Source of the DNA: Candidatus Multivorans thiocomprendens
GTDB taxonomy: Bacteria > Acidobacteriota > Thermoanaerobaculia > Multivoradales > Multivoraceae
DNA: 34,068 nt
Assembly: GCA_027493375.1 (NCBI GenBank)
Contig: JAPVWO010000189.1
Location: 1 to 34,068 of the forward strand
Reading direction: 5' to 3'
The notes below the pieces were generated by a model. The model worked only from the letters and a program-made list of their open reading frames with translations, was not told the origin of the DNA and did no database searches. Position 1 is the first letter of the stretch. Every line of letters begins with the position of its first letter. Positions 16,235-24,679 of this stretch are shown piece after piece. The position numbers and the translations under genes are program-made.

Positions 16235-16910
16235 GAAAGTCCGCGAGAACGCGATCGACGCGTTCCCGCATCCGCCCCCTTCGCTGTCGTTTCTCAAGAA
16301 TGATGGCCGCCAGGATCCTGCTGGCGGCCTCAGCGCGGTCATTGACAATAACATAGTCGTAGTCGCGGACCCGGTCCATCTCGGCCAGCGAACCCGCCAG
16401 ACGCTGGGCGATCTCGGGCGCATCGTCCAGGTCCCGGCCCCGTAGCCGGGACACCAGCGCGTCGTAGCTGGGCGGCATGACGAAGATCCCCCAGACCGCA
16501 GTCTGGAGGATGCCTTCCGCGCCGCCCGGCCGCGACATCACCTGCTTAGCGCCCTGCACGTCGATGTCGAGTAGGACGTCGACTCCCCGCTCGACGCGCG
16601 GCAGTACTTCGTCCACCACCGTGCCGTAGCGATTGCCGTGAACCTCCGCCCACTCGAGGAACCGGCCGTCGGCCACCATCCGGTCGAACGCCGTCCGATC
16701 GACGAAGTGGTAGTCGTCCCCGTCCCGCTCGTTCTCGCGGGGCCGACGGGTCGTGTGGCTGATCGAGAACTCGACACCGTCGACGAGCGTCATGGCGTGG
16801 TGGACCAGGGTGGTCTTGCCGGCGCCCGACGGCGCCGAGAGAATGAACAACTCACCCCTGGGCACGACCGGCTCCTCCCCGGCGTCCGGTTCTCTGTCCA
16901 CGCCCTTCAT
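16212..16910 (-). CDS. gmk: Guanylate kinase
   Basis: This 232-residue enzyme phosphorylates GMP to GDP. The P-loop is SAPSGAGKTT (25-34), followed by the GMP-binding SISHTTRRPRENERDGDDYHFV region and the LDIDVQGAKQV motif of the kinase core. The family is usually about 205 residues; the excess is an N-terminal extension of some 18 residues before the GELFILSAPSG block. A GGGCGG stretch precedes the ATG. The gene follows yicC by ten bases and overlaps rpoZ. Confidence 0.95.
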   Translation of the reverse strand: MKGVDREPDAGEEPVVPRGELFILSAPSGAGKTTLVHHAMTLVDGVEFSISHTTRRPRENERDGDDYHFVDRTAFDRMVADGRFLEWAEVHGNRYGTVVDEVLPRVERGVDVLLDIDVQGAKQVMSRPGGAEGILQTAVWGIFVMPPSYDALVSRLRGRDLDDAPEIAQRLAGSLAEMDRVRDYDYVIVNDRAEAASRILAAIILEKRQRRGRMRERVDRVLADFHAHGTYS

Positions 16911-16920
16911 CCGCCCGCAG

Positions 16921-17799
16921 TCATTCGACGTTCTGCGCCTGTTCGCGCAACTGCTCGCACAGCACCTTACCTTCGACCACGCCTCGCTGCATCTCGAGAT
17001 CGCGGCACTTCGAGCCGACCGTGTTCAGTTCCCGCAGAATCTCCTGGCTCAGGAACACGAGCCGCCTCCCGACCGGGCTCCCCTCCTTCATCGCCGTCTC
17101 GAAACCCTCGAGATGGCCATCGAGGCGCTCCAGCTCCTCGGCGATGTCACTACGCTCCACTAGCAGAGCGACCTCCTGCACCAGGCGAGCCGGGTCGAGC
17201 GGGTCGCCCACTCCCAGCAGTTCCCCGATCCGACGCTCGAGTTCTCCGGTCGCCTGTCCGATGACCTCGTTCCGGCGCGCCGCCAGAGCGCCGACACAGG
17301 CGCGCAGGGAAACCAGATTTCCGTTCAGCGAGTCGGCCAGAACCTGCCCTTCCCGTTCCCGTTCGACCACCAGAGACGCGATCGCGCGCCGGCACGTTTC
17401 CATCACCAACGCTCGCTCTTCCGGACCGGCCGCACCGACTCCGGATTCCGCCCGGAGTGCCCGGACCGCGGAGAGGAGCTCCCCGGCGCTCAACCCCGAA
17501 GTGACGATTCCCCGTCGGCGCCAGCGCCGCACGGTCTGCTGCAGCCGTTCCACGGCCGCGTCCGTCTCGTCGAACCCGGCCGTGTCCCCCGTCGACTCCG
17601 TCTCGACCCCGATCTCCACCCGGCCACGCCGGACCTCGGCGGCGACCGCGGTCCGCAGTTCGGGTTCGAGGGTCCTGAACGGGCTCCGCACCCGTACGAC
17701 GACATCCAGGTTGCGGTGGTTCACGGACCGCGCCGTGACCGTCACCCGATGGCCGCGGACGGTTGCCGTCGCCTCGCCGTAGCCGGTCATGCTTTTCAC
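16921..17799 (-). CDS. yicC: YicC/YloC family endoribonuclease
   Basis: This 292-residue protein has the N-terminal signature MKSMTGYGEA and the C-terminal SEILRELNTVGSKCRDLE-like block of the YicC/YloC family, recently described as endoribonucleases in E. coli and Bacillus. The middle is helical and charged. The usual start region is MxxSMTGYG, which places the start at the GTG at 17799. This GTG overlaps the lpxB stop as GTGA (17796-17799). The yicC-gmk-rpoZ order is widespread and suggests co-expression with nucleotide and transcription functions. Confidence 0.92.
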   Translation of the reverse strand: MKSMTGYGEATATVRGHRVTVTARSVNHRNLDVVVRVRSPFRTLEPELRTAVAAEVRRGRVEIGVETESTGDTAGFDETDAAVERLQQTVRRWRRRGIVTSGLSAGELLSAVRALRAESGVGAAGPEERALVMETCRRAIASLVVEREREGQVLADSLNGNLVSLRACVGALAARRNEVIGQATGELERRIGELLGVGDPLDPARLVQEVALLVERSDIAEELERLDGHLEGFETAMKEGSPVGRRLVFLSQEILRELNTVGSKCRDLEMQRGVVEGKVLCEQLREQAQNVE

Positions 17800-19010
17800 C
17801 GGCGAGTTGCCCCTTCACGCCCCCGGCGCTCGCCCGGCTCTTCCAGGAGTCCCAGTTCGTCGAGCAGGCAACCGGCCGCTCGTTCGCTCGCTCCGGACGC
17901 ACCCAGGGCCGGCCTCAGTTCGGCCAGCGCCGCGCGCATGGCATCGATGCGGTTTCGACGGCTCAGCAGCCTGGACGCGGCAGCAGCCATCCGTTCGTGA
18001 TCCGCCTCCGCCTGCAGCAACTCGGGCACGACCTGGCGGCCGAGCACCAGGTTGACGAGGCTGACGAACGGCAGGTCGACCAGGAGACGTCCGACCGCGT
18101 AGGTCAGCGGCGACACCCGGTAGACCACGACCATCGGCGTTCCGAGAAGCCCGACCTCGAGAGTGGCCGTTCCGGAGGCGCAGAGCGCGAGGTGGGAACC
18201 CGCGACCGCGGCGAACCGGTCGGCGCGCACCACGTCCAGTTCGTCACCGTCAAGGGGCCCGCTGGCGATCAACCGGCGCACCAGCTCCGGATCGACCGTT
18301 TGCGCCAGAATCAGACGAACCCGGCCGGCGCGTTCCGCCGTCCCGATCAGCTCGGCGGCCGCTCGCAGCATCGGCGGCAGGATTCGCCGAACCTCGCTGT
18401 TTCGCGAACCCGGAAGAAGCGCCAGCATCGGCCGCTCCGGAACGCCTTCCTGCCGGTCCCATGCCGATTCGAGCTCCGGCACGTCGTCGACCAAGGGGTG
18501 CCCCACGTGATCCACGTGGAGTTCACGTCCCCGGTACACCTCGACCTCGAACGGAAAGAGCACGAGCATCCGGTCGACGAGGCGCGTGATCGTCCGTACG
18601 CGCCGCCGCCGCCATGCCCACACCTGGGGCGACACGTAGTACAGAACCGGTATGCCACGGCGGCGCAGGCGACGGGCCAACCTCAGGTTGAAGTCGGGGA
18701 AGTCGACCAGGACGGCCAGGCTCGGCCGGCGCGTCTCGGTCGCCAGCAACAGCTTGCGGAACACGCGCCGGATGCGCGGCAGTTCGCGGACGACCTCGAC
18801 TATGCCGACGACCGCGACCTCGTCGCTGTGCGCGACAGGCTCCAGGCCGGCCGCGGCCATCGCGTCGCCACCGAGCCCGAAGAAGCGGACTCGCTTGCGC
18901 TCCCCGGTCAGACGGGCCGCCGCCTCCATGAGGCCCGCGGCATGACGGTCGCCCGACGCCTCGCCGGCGGAAATCAGAACGCTCAGGGAATCGGCGTTGG
19001 CGGCGACCAT
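17796..19010 (-). CDS. lpxB: Lipid-A-disaccharide synthase
   Basis: This 404-residue GT19 enzyme joins UDP-2,3-diacylglucosamine and lipid X to make the lipid A disaccharide, acting at the inner face of the cytoplasmic membrane. Family blocks are ISAGEASGDRHAA (13-25), DFPDFNLRLA (103-112), YYVSPQVWAWR, LLPGSRNSEV (198-207) and SGTATLEVGLLGTPMVV. The last 25 residues are a variable basic tail. The presence of lpxB implies an outer membrane with lipopolysaccharide or lipid A. The other lpx genes are not in the window. The start at 19010 overlaps the small membrane protein gene by 28 bases. Confidence 0.95.
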   Translation of the reverse strand: MVAANADSLSVLISAGEASGDRHAAGLMEAAARLTGERKRVRFFGLGGDAMAAAGLEPVAHSDEVAVVGIVEVVRELPRIRRVFRKLLLATETRRPSLAVLVDFPDFNLRLARRLRRRGIPVLYYVSPQVWAWRRRRVRTITRLVDRMLVLFPFEVEVYRGRELHVDHVGHPLVDDVPELESAWDRQEGVPERPMLALLPGSRNSEVRRILPPMLRAAAELIGTAERAGRVRLILAQTVDPELVRRLIASGPLDGDELDVVRADRFAAVAGSHLALCASGTATLEVGLLGTPMVVVYRVSPLTYAVGRLLVDLPFVSLVNLVLGRQVVPELLQAEADHERMAAAASRLLSRRNRIDAMRAALAELRPALGASGASERAAGCLLDELGLLEEPGERRGREGATRR

Positions 19011-19180
19011 GGAAACGGGAACATCAACCAGGCGAGCACCAGGCCCCCGCCGACCATGCCGATCATCATCTGCAGGAAGAGCCGCGCCCTGTCCCTGAAT
19101 CGCCGCCGCCAGAGCACGGCAAAGAACAGGCTGACCTGCAGAGCGTAGATCACCATGAGGGCAAAGTGACTCGTCAGCAC
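18983..19180 (-). CDS. Small two-helix membrane protein, unknown function
   Basis: This 65-residue protein has two hydrophobic segments, about 7-24 and 36-54, separated by a strongly basic loop (WRRRFRDRARL). The positive-inside rule would put the loop in the cytoplasm. The tail is proline-rich. I recognise no family. The GTG start at 19180 lies four bases after the stop of the previous gene, and the 3' end overlaps lpxB by 28 bases, so it seems part of the operon. The overlap and clean membrane topology argue for a real gene; a start at the internal ATG (residue 9) is possible. Confidence 0.6.
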   Translation of the reverse strand: MLTSHFALMVIYALQVSLFFAVLWRRRFRDRARLFLQMMIGMVGGGLVLAWLMFPFPWSPPTPIP

Positions 19181-19184
19181 CGGA

Positions 19185-19625
19185 TCAGTCCTTCGAGCCG
19201 CTGGCGATGTCCCAGGCGTCGAGTACGGCGAGCAGATTCAGAAGACCGGCGGTGAGCAGGAAGGCCTTGCCGTACTCGAATGTCGAAGAGAGGATGTCGC
19301 CTTGATACTCCACCACGTAGCGGGCGAGAAAGTAGGGAGCCCCGGCGCCCATCGAACTCAGCGTCGCGAGGCGGCTGAGCGGCTGCTCGGGAATGACGAC
19401 GTAGAGATGGCCACGCAGCCAGCACCCGAACAGGAAGGAGAACAGGACCACGCCGCAGACGACGGCGGCCCGGCGGGGTTTCCTCAGCAACAGGTGACCG
19501 GACCCGGGCACGGCCCAAGCCGCGACCGCGACCACGATCTGCCGAACGAGTCCCTGCGGTTGCGGAGGCGAGCCGGCAGGAGGCGGAGTCGTCGTCATGC
19601 GTTGCGCGGCGGCGGGCTCGGCCAC
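19185..19625 (-). CDS. Small membrane protein, DUF6677/TM2-like
   Basis: This protein of up to 146 residues has a proline-rich N-terminus, then AAWAVPGSGHLLLRKPRRA (35-53), which resembles the PGxGH turn of TM2-type membrane proteins. Helices lie at about 52-70 and 119-137, and the end is GLLNLLAVLDAWDIA. From memory this pattern fits the uncharacterised DUF6677 family; I cannot check that. No function is known. The start is the GTG at 19625 or the ATG ten codons in, at 19598. It lies between the HU gene and lpxB, four bases from the following small membrane gene. Confidence 0.72.
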   Translation of the reverse strand: MAEPAAAQRMTTTPPPAGSPPQPQGLVRQIVVAVAAWAVPGSGHLLLRKPRRAAVVCGVVLFSFLFGCWLRGHLYVVIPEQPLSRLATLSSMGAGAPYFLARYVVEYQGDILSSTFEYGKAFLLTAGLLNLLAVLDAWDIASGSKD

Positions 19626-19659
19626 GGGACCTGGCTGCTTCTCTCAGCCCCGGACGGCC

Positions 19660-19983
19660 CTACTCGTCCGAGTTGAGACGTTCCCTGAGTTCCTTGCCTG
19701 GCTTGAAGTAGGGGATCTTCTTGGACGGGACGTCGACGCGGGCGCCTGTCTTCGGATTCCGGCCGATCCGGGACCCCCGTTCCCGAATGCGGAAGCTCCC
19801 GAATCCGCGGAGCTCGATCTTGTCCCCGTCCTTCAGGGAGTCGACGATGCTCTCGAAGACCGTGCTGACGATGACCTCGGCGTCCTTCTTGGTGAGGTTG
19901 GCGCTACGGGCGACCTCCTCGACCAACTGGGCCTTCGTCACGCCGTGGCGGATGTCGGAAGGGAACTGGATCGCGTCTTTCAT
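19660..19983 (-). CDS. HU/IHF family DNA-binding protein
   Basis: This 107-residue nucleoid protein bends and compacts DNA as a dimer. The DNA-binding beta-arm is GRNPKTGARVDVPSKKIPYFKPGKEL, and the core begins TKAQLVEEVARSANLTKKDAE. A stretch of about 15 residues (KDAIQFPSDIRHG) precedes the usual N-terminus. The start at 19983 is set by GGGAGGAG six bases upstream. Directly behind rpsA (30-base gap), it probably shares the rpsA promoter; an HU/IHF gene next to rpsA is a familiar arrangement, as with ihfB in E. coli. Whether it acts as a homodimer or with another subunit is not visible. Confidence 0.93.
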   Translation of the reverse strand: MKDAIQFPSDIRHGVTKAQLVEEVARSANLTKKDAEVIVSTVFESIVDSLKDGDKIELRGFGSFRIRERGSRIGRNPKTGARVDVPSKKIPYFKPGKELRERLNSDE

Positions 19984-20013
19984 TCTCGGCTCCTCCCACA
20001 GGTCCAACAGGTC

Positions 20014-21984
20014 CTAGCCGGTCCCCTCCGGTTCCTCGTCCGATGGACCCTCGCTGGCGGCGGCTTCCGGCCCGGCCTCGTCGGCCGCCTCGTCGGCCTC
20101 TTCAACTTCATCACCCTCCGCAGGGGCCGCGCTCATCTCCGCGATGTCCTCGGCACCGTCCTCCGTGGCCGCTTCCGCCGGCTCTTCCGCCTCGGACGCC
20201 TCGACCTCGCTGGCGACGTCCTCTTCCTCGGCTTCTTCCTCCGCCGCGGCCGCCGCGGCACGGGCCTCGGCCAGCTTCCGCTCCCGTTCCGCAGACAGCT
20301 CCTCGGCCTCCTCGTCGCTCAGCTCGGTCACGCCGCGCAACGTCAGCCCGACCTTCTTGTCCTCGTCCTCGATGCGCAGGATGCGCGCACGGACGAACTC
20401 GCCGATCCGGTAGTGGTCCTCGAGCTTGCCCCCCGGAACATCCACTTCGCTGACGTGGGCCAGACCTTCCAGCCCGTCGTAGACATCGATGAAGAGCCCG
20501 AAGTCGGTCACGTTGACCACTCTGCCGACGATGTCGTCGCCGACGCTGTGGCCATCCACGAAGTCCTGCCACTCGTTCGGCAGGAAGTCCTTGATCGAGA
20601 GGGATACGCGCTGGCCCGTGACGTCGATGTTGGTGATCCGGGCCCGGACGGCGTCGCCCCTGGCGAGGACTTCGCTCGGATGCTTGACCCGCTTGGTCCA
20701 ACTCATGTCCGAGACATGGACCAGCCCGTCGATCTCCTCCGTGATCTCCACGAAGGCCCCGAACTCGGTCAGGTTCCTGACGCGGCCCTCCACGATCGTG
20801 CCGACCGGGAAGCGGGCCGCCAGATCCTCCCAGGGATTCGACTCGACCTGTCGCAGGGAAAGACTGATCCGGCGCTGGCTCATGTCGAGTTCCGACACGA
20901 TCGCGTCGACTTCCTGGCCGACGCTGACGATCTTCGACGGCGGCACGACCTTCTTCGTCCACGACATCTCGCTCACATGGACCAGGCCTTCGACACCCTC
21001 CTCGAGTTCGACGAAGGCGCCGTAGTCGACCAGGCTGACGACCCGGCCCCGCACCCGTGAACCCAGGGGGTACTTCTTGTCGACCAGGGTCCACGGATCC
21101 TCGGTGGTCTGCTTGAAGCCGAGCGAGACGCGCTCCGTCTCGGGATCGAAGCGCAGCACGACGACCTCGACCTCGTCGCCCACGGCGAAGTGCTCCGACG
21201 GATGGTTCACACGGCCCCAGGAAATGTCCGTGATGTGGAGCAGGCCGTCGATACCGCCCAGGTCCACGAACACGCCATAGTCGGTGATGTTCTTGACCAC
21301 GCCCGGTAGCCGCACACCCTCCTTCAACTTCGTCAGGGTCTCGGCCTTCCTCTTGGCGTACTCCTTCTCGAGCACCGCGCGGCGCGACAGGACGATGTTG
21401 TTGCGGCGACGGTCCAGGCTGATGACCTTGAACTCGAGTTCCTCACCCTTGAACGACTCGAGGTACTTGACGGGCTTGATGTCGACCAGGGAGCCCGGCA
21501 GGAAGGCACGCAGGCCGACATCGACGGTCAGCCCACCCTTGATCCGGTCGATCACACGGCCCTTGATCACCTTGCCTTCCTTGAAGCTCGTCTCGACCTG
21601 GGCCCAGATGCGCATGCGTTCGGCCTTGACCTTCGAGAGCATCACATGCCCGTCCGCGCCTTCCGTCTGCTCGAGCAGGACCTCGACCTCGTCGCCGACG
21701 CCGATCTGGAGCTCGCCGTCCCGAGACGTGAACTCGTGAATCGGTACCAGCCCCTCGGACTTGTAGCCGACGTCCACGACGACATCGTTGGCCGTGATCG
21801 CGATCACCGTTCCGGCGACGATCTCGCCTTCGTTGAGATGCCGCATGCTGTCGTCGTACATCTCGACGAGCTGCTCGTAGGACAGGTTGTCCCCGTCCTG
21901 TACCTGCGCTTCCGGTGGAAGCGCGTCCGCTGGGGACGCTTCCAGGGGAAGCGCCTCGGTCGTGTGTTCTTCAGTGGGTTCCAT
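20014..21984 (-). CDS. rpsA: Ribosomal protein S1
   Basis: This 656-residue protein has six S1 OB-fold RNA-binding repeats, starting near residues 51, 136, 222, 307, 394 and 481. Repeats 3-6 show the usual GxVxxITDYGxFVDL and GLLHITDISW patterns. S1 binds the small ribosomal subunit and captures mRNA for initiation. The last hundred residues (about 555-656) are an acidic, alanine- and glutamate-rich tail without repeats, longer than in E. coli S1 (557 residues in all). The AGGA before the ATG and a strong promoter at 22125-22153 leave a leader of about 130 bases. S1 is autoregulated in several bacteria, so the leader may be regulatory. Confidence 0.96.
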   Translation of the reverse strand: MEPTEEHTTEALPLEASPADALPPEAQVQDGDNLSYEQLVEMYDDSMRHLNEGEIVAGTVIAITANDVVVDVGYKSEGLVPIHEFTSRDGELQIGVGDEVEVLLEQTEGADGHVMLSKVKAERMRIWAQVETSFKEGKVIKGRVIDRIKGGLTVDVGLRAFLPGSLVDIKPVKYLESFKGEELEFKVISLDRRRNNIVLSRRAVLEKEYAKRKAETLTKLKEGVRLPGVVKNITDYGVFVDLGGIDGLLHITDISWGRVNHPSEHFAVGDEVEVVVLRFDPETERVSLGFKQTTEDPWTLVDKKYPLGSRVRGRVVSLVDYGAFVELEEGVEGLVHVSEMSWTKKVVPPSKIVSVGQEVDAIVSELDMSQRRISLSLRQVESNPWEDLAARFPVGTIVEGRVRNLTEFGAFVEITEEIDGLVHVSDMSWTKRVKHPSEVLARGDAVRARITNIDVTGQRVSLSIKDFLPNEWQDFVDGHSVGDDIVGRVVNVTDFGLFIDVYDGLEGLAHVSEVDVPGGKLEDHYRIGEFVRARILRIEDEDKKVGLTLRGVTELSDEEAEELSAERERKLAEARAAAAAAEEEAEEEDVASEVEASEAEEPAEAATEDGAEDIAEMSAAPAEGDEVEEADEAADEAGPEAAASEGPSDEEPEGTG

Positions 21985-22124
21985 GAGTTCCTGTGTTCTC
22001 GCCGCAGTGTCTCGACGGCAGCGGTAGGCGTTTCAATGTGCTTCGGACGGCGACAGTCGTGCCCCGGGACGAGCCACCACAGGCAGTCGACCAGGGACGA
22101 ACCGGCGCCGGGGTCAGACGAACA

Positions 22125-22153
22125 AGTATAGGGACGCGGCACTACGTGGTCAA
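22125..22153 (-). promoter_or_regulatory. Sigma-70-type promoter of rpsA
   Basis: The minus strand reads TTGACC (22153-22148), a 17-base spacer, then TATACT (22130-22125), five of six matches in each box at the ideal spacing. Transcription should start near 22118, giving a leader of about 130 bases to the rpsA ATG. It is one of the best promoters in the window and probably serves rpsA, the HU gene and perhaps the genes beyond. Confidence 0.85.
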
Positions 22154-22192
22154 CCGCTTGGAGGTTCGCGAATCGGCTCGATTCGACCGCCC

Positions 22193-23296
22193 TTAGTCCC
22201 TGATTTCAGGTAACTTACGGCCCCCGCCGCTGCCCTCGGCCAGGCGGTCCAGCGACCATTCCGCATGGCTGCCGACAACTGGATCGTCGCTCTCCCGAGC
22301 CCGTTCGAGGGCCGCGGCGTAGGCCTGGTCCGCCCGATTGCCCATCGCCACGGCCACGTTGCGTCGCAGGCCCGACCTGCCCGCGCGCTTCATCGGGCTA
22401 TGCCGGAAACGGCGGCGGTAGCCCTCCTCGGAAATCGACAGGAGGGCGGTCAGGTCCAGTTCGGCGCGGTCTGGCGGAAGTCCGAAGATCCCTGCCCGCT
22501 GCCGTTCGACGGGGGCCGCCCGGTGCTGGTTCCAGGGGCAGACCTCCTGGCAGATGTCGCAACCGAACACCCAGTCGCCGACCATCGTGCGCGCCCTCTC
22601 CGGCAACTCCCCGCGGTGCTCGATCGTCCAGTAACTGATGCACCGCTCCGCGTCCAGCACGTAGGGTTCCGGCAGCGCTCCTGTCGGACAGGCCTCGAGG
22701 CACCGCCGGCAGTCTCCGCAGAGATCCTCGGCCAGCGGCTCGCTCGGCTCCAGCTCCAGGGTCAGGAACAGTTCGCCGAGCAGGAACCAGGAGCCGCTCC
22801 GGTCGAGCAACTGAGTGTTCTTGGCCACCGCGCCGAGGCCGGCACGCGCCGCCAGGGTCCGTTCCAGCACGGGCCCCGTGTCGACGTAGAGGCGGGTGCC
22901 GGCGCCCGGGAACGCCTCCCGGATACGCGAGGAAAGCCGCCGCAGACGACGCTCCATCACGTCGTGGTAGTCGTCGCCACGGGCATAGCGCGCCACCCGC
23001 GGCCAGAGGTCGCCCGCCGGTTCCGGCTCACCTTCCAGAGGGTGGTAGTGAAGCGCGACACAGAGCGCCGACCTGGCGCCGTCGAGAAGCGTGGCCGGGA
23101 CCACCCGGCGGTTCGGGCGGCGGCCGAGCCAGGCCATCGAGGCGAAGAGGCCCCGTTCCAGTCTGCGCAGGAAGGAGGAACCGGTTCCCGCTTGCGGCTC
23201 CAGCGTGGCGATGCCCGCACGGTCGAAACCCGCTTCAAGCGCCCAGCCGACCAGCAGGTCGGCACGGCTGCCCGGTTTGGCGGGTCCCCCGCTCAC
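22193..23296 (-). CDS. queG: Epoxyqueuosine reductase QueG
   Basis: This 367-residue enzyme reduces epoxyqueuosine to queuosine in the wobble position of tRNA, using cobalamin and two [4Fe-4S] clusters. The catalytic Asp139 is in YVDTGPVLER. The cluster cysteines are CGDCRRCLEAC (193-203) and CDICQEVC (246-253). A C-terminal helical HEAT-like region (about 310-350) contacts tRNA in this family. The frame is open far upstream, but homology starts with SRADLLVGWALEAGFDRAGIA, so I use the GTG at 23296, which overlaps the folA stop as GTGA. No other queuosine genes are visible. Confidence 0.93.
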   Translation of the reverse strand: MSGGPAKPGSRADLLVGWALEAGFDRAGIATLEPQAGTGSSFLRRLERGLFASMAWLGRRPNRRVVPATLLDGARSALCVALHYHPLEGEPEPAGDLWPRVARYARGDDYHDVMERRLRRLSSRIREAFPGAGTRLYVDTGPVLERTLAARAGLGAVAKNTQLLDRSGSWFLLGELFLTLELEPSEPLAEDLCGDCRRCLEACPTGALPEPYVLDAERCISYWTIEHRGELPERARTMVGDWVFGCDICQEVCPWNQHRAAPVERQRAGIFGLPPDRAELDLTALLSISEEGYRRRFRHSPMKRAGRSGLRRNVAVAMGNRADQAYAAALERARESDDPVVGSHAEWSLDRLAEGSGGGRKLPEIRD

Positions 23297-23799
23297 CGGC
23301 CGCCCGCCGGCGGCGCCAGGACTTCGAAGCGGGTGGGATGGTCGTCTTCCGAGCCTGCCGGCACATCCTCCGTCCTCTCCGACCGCCAGTCGTCGAGCGG
23401 AGACAGATCGACCGCCGTGTCGCCTTCGACATCGGCCAGTACACGCGTCAGGTACACGCGGTCCGCCAAGCGAAACGCCGCGCTGAACAACCCGGCGCCG
23501 CCGATCACGAACAGCTCCTCCTCGCCCGCCCGGCGGGCCGCCTCGATCGCCGCTTCGAGCGAGCGCTGCACCTCGGCTCCGGGAGCCTCGAACCCGGCCT
23601 GCCTGCTCAGCACGACACACGTCCTGCCTGGCAGCGGCCGGCAGCCGATCTCCTCCCAGGTGCGCCGGCCCATCACCACGTGGTGGCCCGTGGTCAGCCG
23701 TTTGAAACGCCGGACGTCGGTCTTGAGCCGCCAGGGCAGTTGACCCTCGAGCCCGATCACGCCGTTCGCCGCCGCGGCCAGAATCGCCGAGACTCTCAC
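23293..23799 (-). CDS. folA: Dihydrofolate reductase
   Basis: This 168-residue enzyme reduces dihydrofolate to tetrahydrofolate with NADPH. The substrate loop NGVIGLEGQLPWRLKTD (12-28) contains the catalytic Asp28. VMGRRTWEEI and FVIGGAGLF are the NADPH-binding blocks. It starts with GTG at 23799 behind GGAAGGGG. It lies 23 bases after thyA; this pairing is logical, since thymidylate synthase produces the dihydrofolate that this enzyme recycles. Confidence 0.95.
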   Translation of the reverse strand: MRVSAILAAAANGVIGLEGQLPWRLKTDVRRFKRLTTGHHVVMGRRTWEEIGCRPLPGRTCVVLSRQAGFEAPGAEVQRSLEAAIEAARRAGEEELFVIGGAGLFSAAFRLADRVYLTRVLADVEGDTAVDLSPLDDWRSERTEDVPAGSEDDHPTRFEVLAPPAGGR

Positions 23800-23822
23800 T
23801 GCCCCTTCCCCTTCCCGCCGCC

Positions 23823-24617
23823 TCAGACCGCGACCGCGGCCCGGATCGGCGGATGAGGCTCGTAGCCCACGAGCTCGAAGTCGTCGAGCGTGAAGTCGAA
23901 CACGGAGTCGACGTCCGGGTTGATGAGCATCCTGGGCAGTGGACGGGGCTTCCGGGTCAACTGCTCGCGGGCCTGATCCACGTGGTTGCTGTAAAGGTGG
24001 GCATCACCGAACGTGTGGACGAACTCCCCGGCCTCCAGTCCGCAGTTCCGGGCGACCATCATCAGGAGCAGCGAGTAGGACGCGATGTTGAAGGGCACTC
24101 CCAGGAAGAGATCGCCGCTGCGCTGGTAGAGCTGGCACGACAGGCGGCCGGCGGCGACGTAGAACTGGAACAGGGCGTGGCAGGGCGGCAAGGCCATCGA
24201 GTCGACCTCGGCGACGTTCCAGGCGCTGACGATCAGCCGCCGTGACGTCGGCTCGGTCCGGATGCGCTCGATCACCGCGGCGATCTGGTCGATCGACCGG
24301 CCGTCCGGAGTCGGCCATGAGCGCCACTGGGAACCGTACACGGGACCGAGATCACCGTTCTCGTCCGCCCATTCGTCCCAGATCGACACGCCGTGCCGGT
24401 GGAGGTAGTCGATGTTCGTCTCGCCACGAAGAAACCACAGCAGTTCGACGATGATCGATCGCAGGTGCAGGCGCTTCGTCGTCAGCACCGGAAACCCGTC
24501 CGCAAGGTCGTAGCGCAACTGCCGGCCGAAGACGCTGCGGGTCCCCGTGCCGGTGCGGTCGTCGCGGACCACGCCCTCTTCCAGCACTTCGCGCAACAGG
24601 TCCAGGTACTGGCGCAT
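23823..24617 (-). CDS. thyA: Thymidylate synthase (ThyA type)
   Basis: This 264-residue enzyme, the same length as E. coli ThyA, methylates dUMP to dTMP with methylene-tetrahydrofolate. The nucleophile is Cys146 in [11 protein letters not shown]. Other blocks are [11 protein letters not shown] (21-31), [11 protein letters not shown] (91-101), and the dUMP-binding arginines in [10 protein letters not shown] and [13 protein letters not shown]. It is the classical folate-dependent form, not flavin-dependent ThyX, which fits the adjacent folA. Confidence 0.97.
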   Translation of the reverse strand: MRQYLDLLREVLEEGVVRDDRTGTGTRSVFGRQLRYDLADGFPVLTTKRLHLRSIIVELLWFLRGETNIDYLHRHGVSIWDEWADENGDLGPVYGSQWRSWPTPDGRSIDQIAAVIERIRTEPTSRRLIVSAWNVAEVDSMALPPCHALFQFYVAAGRLSCQLYQRSGDLFLGVPFNIASYSLLLMMVARNCGLEAGEFVHTFGDAHLYSNHVDQAREQLTRKPRPLPRMLINPDVDSVFDFTLDDFELVGYEPHPPIRAAVAV

Positions 24618-24630
24618 CGCGGTCGTCTCA

Positions 24631-24650
24631 GGTCCCGGTCCGCGGGAACC
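24631..24650 (-). terminator. Possible weak hairpin between the LamG-like gene and thyA
   Basis: On the minus strand GGTTCCCG and CCGGGACC can pair over eight positions (one G-U) around a four-base loop, 29 bases past the stop of the LamG-like gene and upstream of thyA. No U-tract follows, so it may be a partial terminator, a processing site or chance. Confidence 0.25.
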
Positions 24651-24679
24651 GGCGATCGCGCGAACGGTTCACGAACCCT

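Noticed and set aside
22193..23620. Longer QueG start upstream of 23296
   Set aside because: The extra 108 codons lie entirely in the folA gene in another frame and are Arg/Gly-rich; the GTG at 23296 gives a GTGA overlap with the folA stop.
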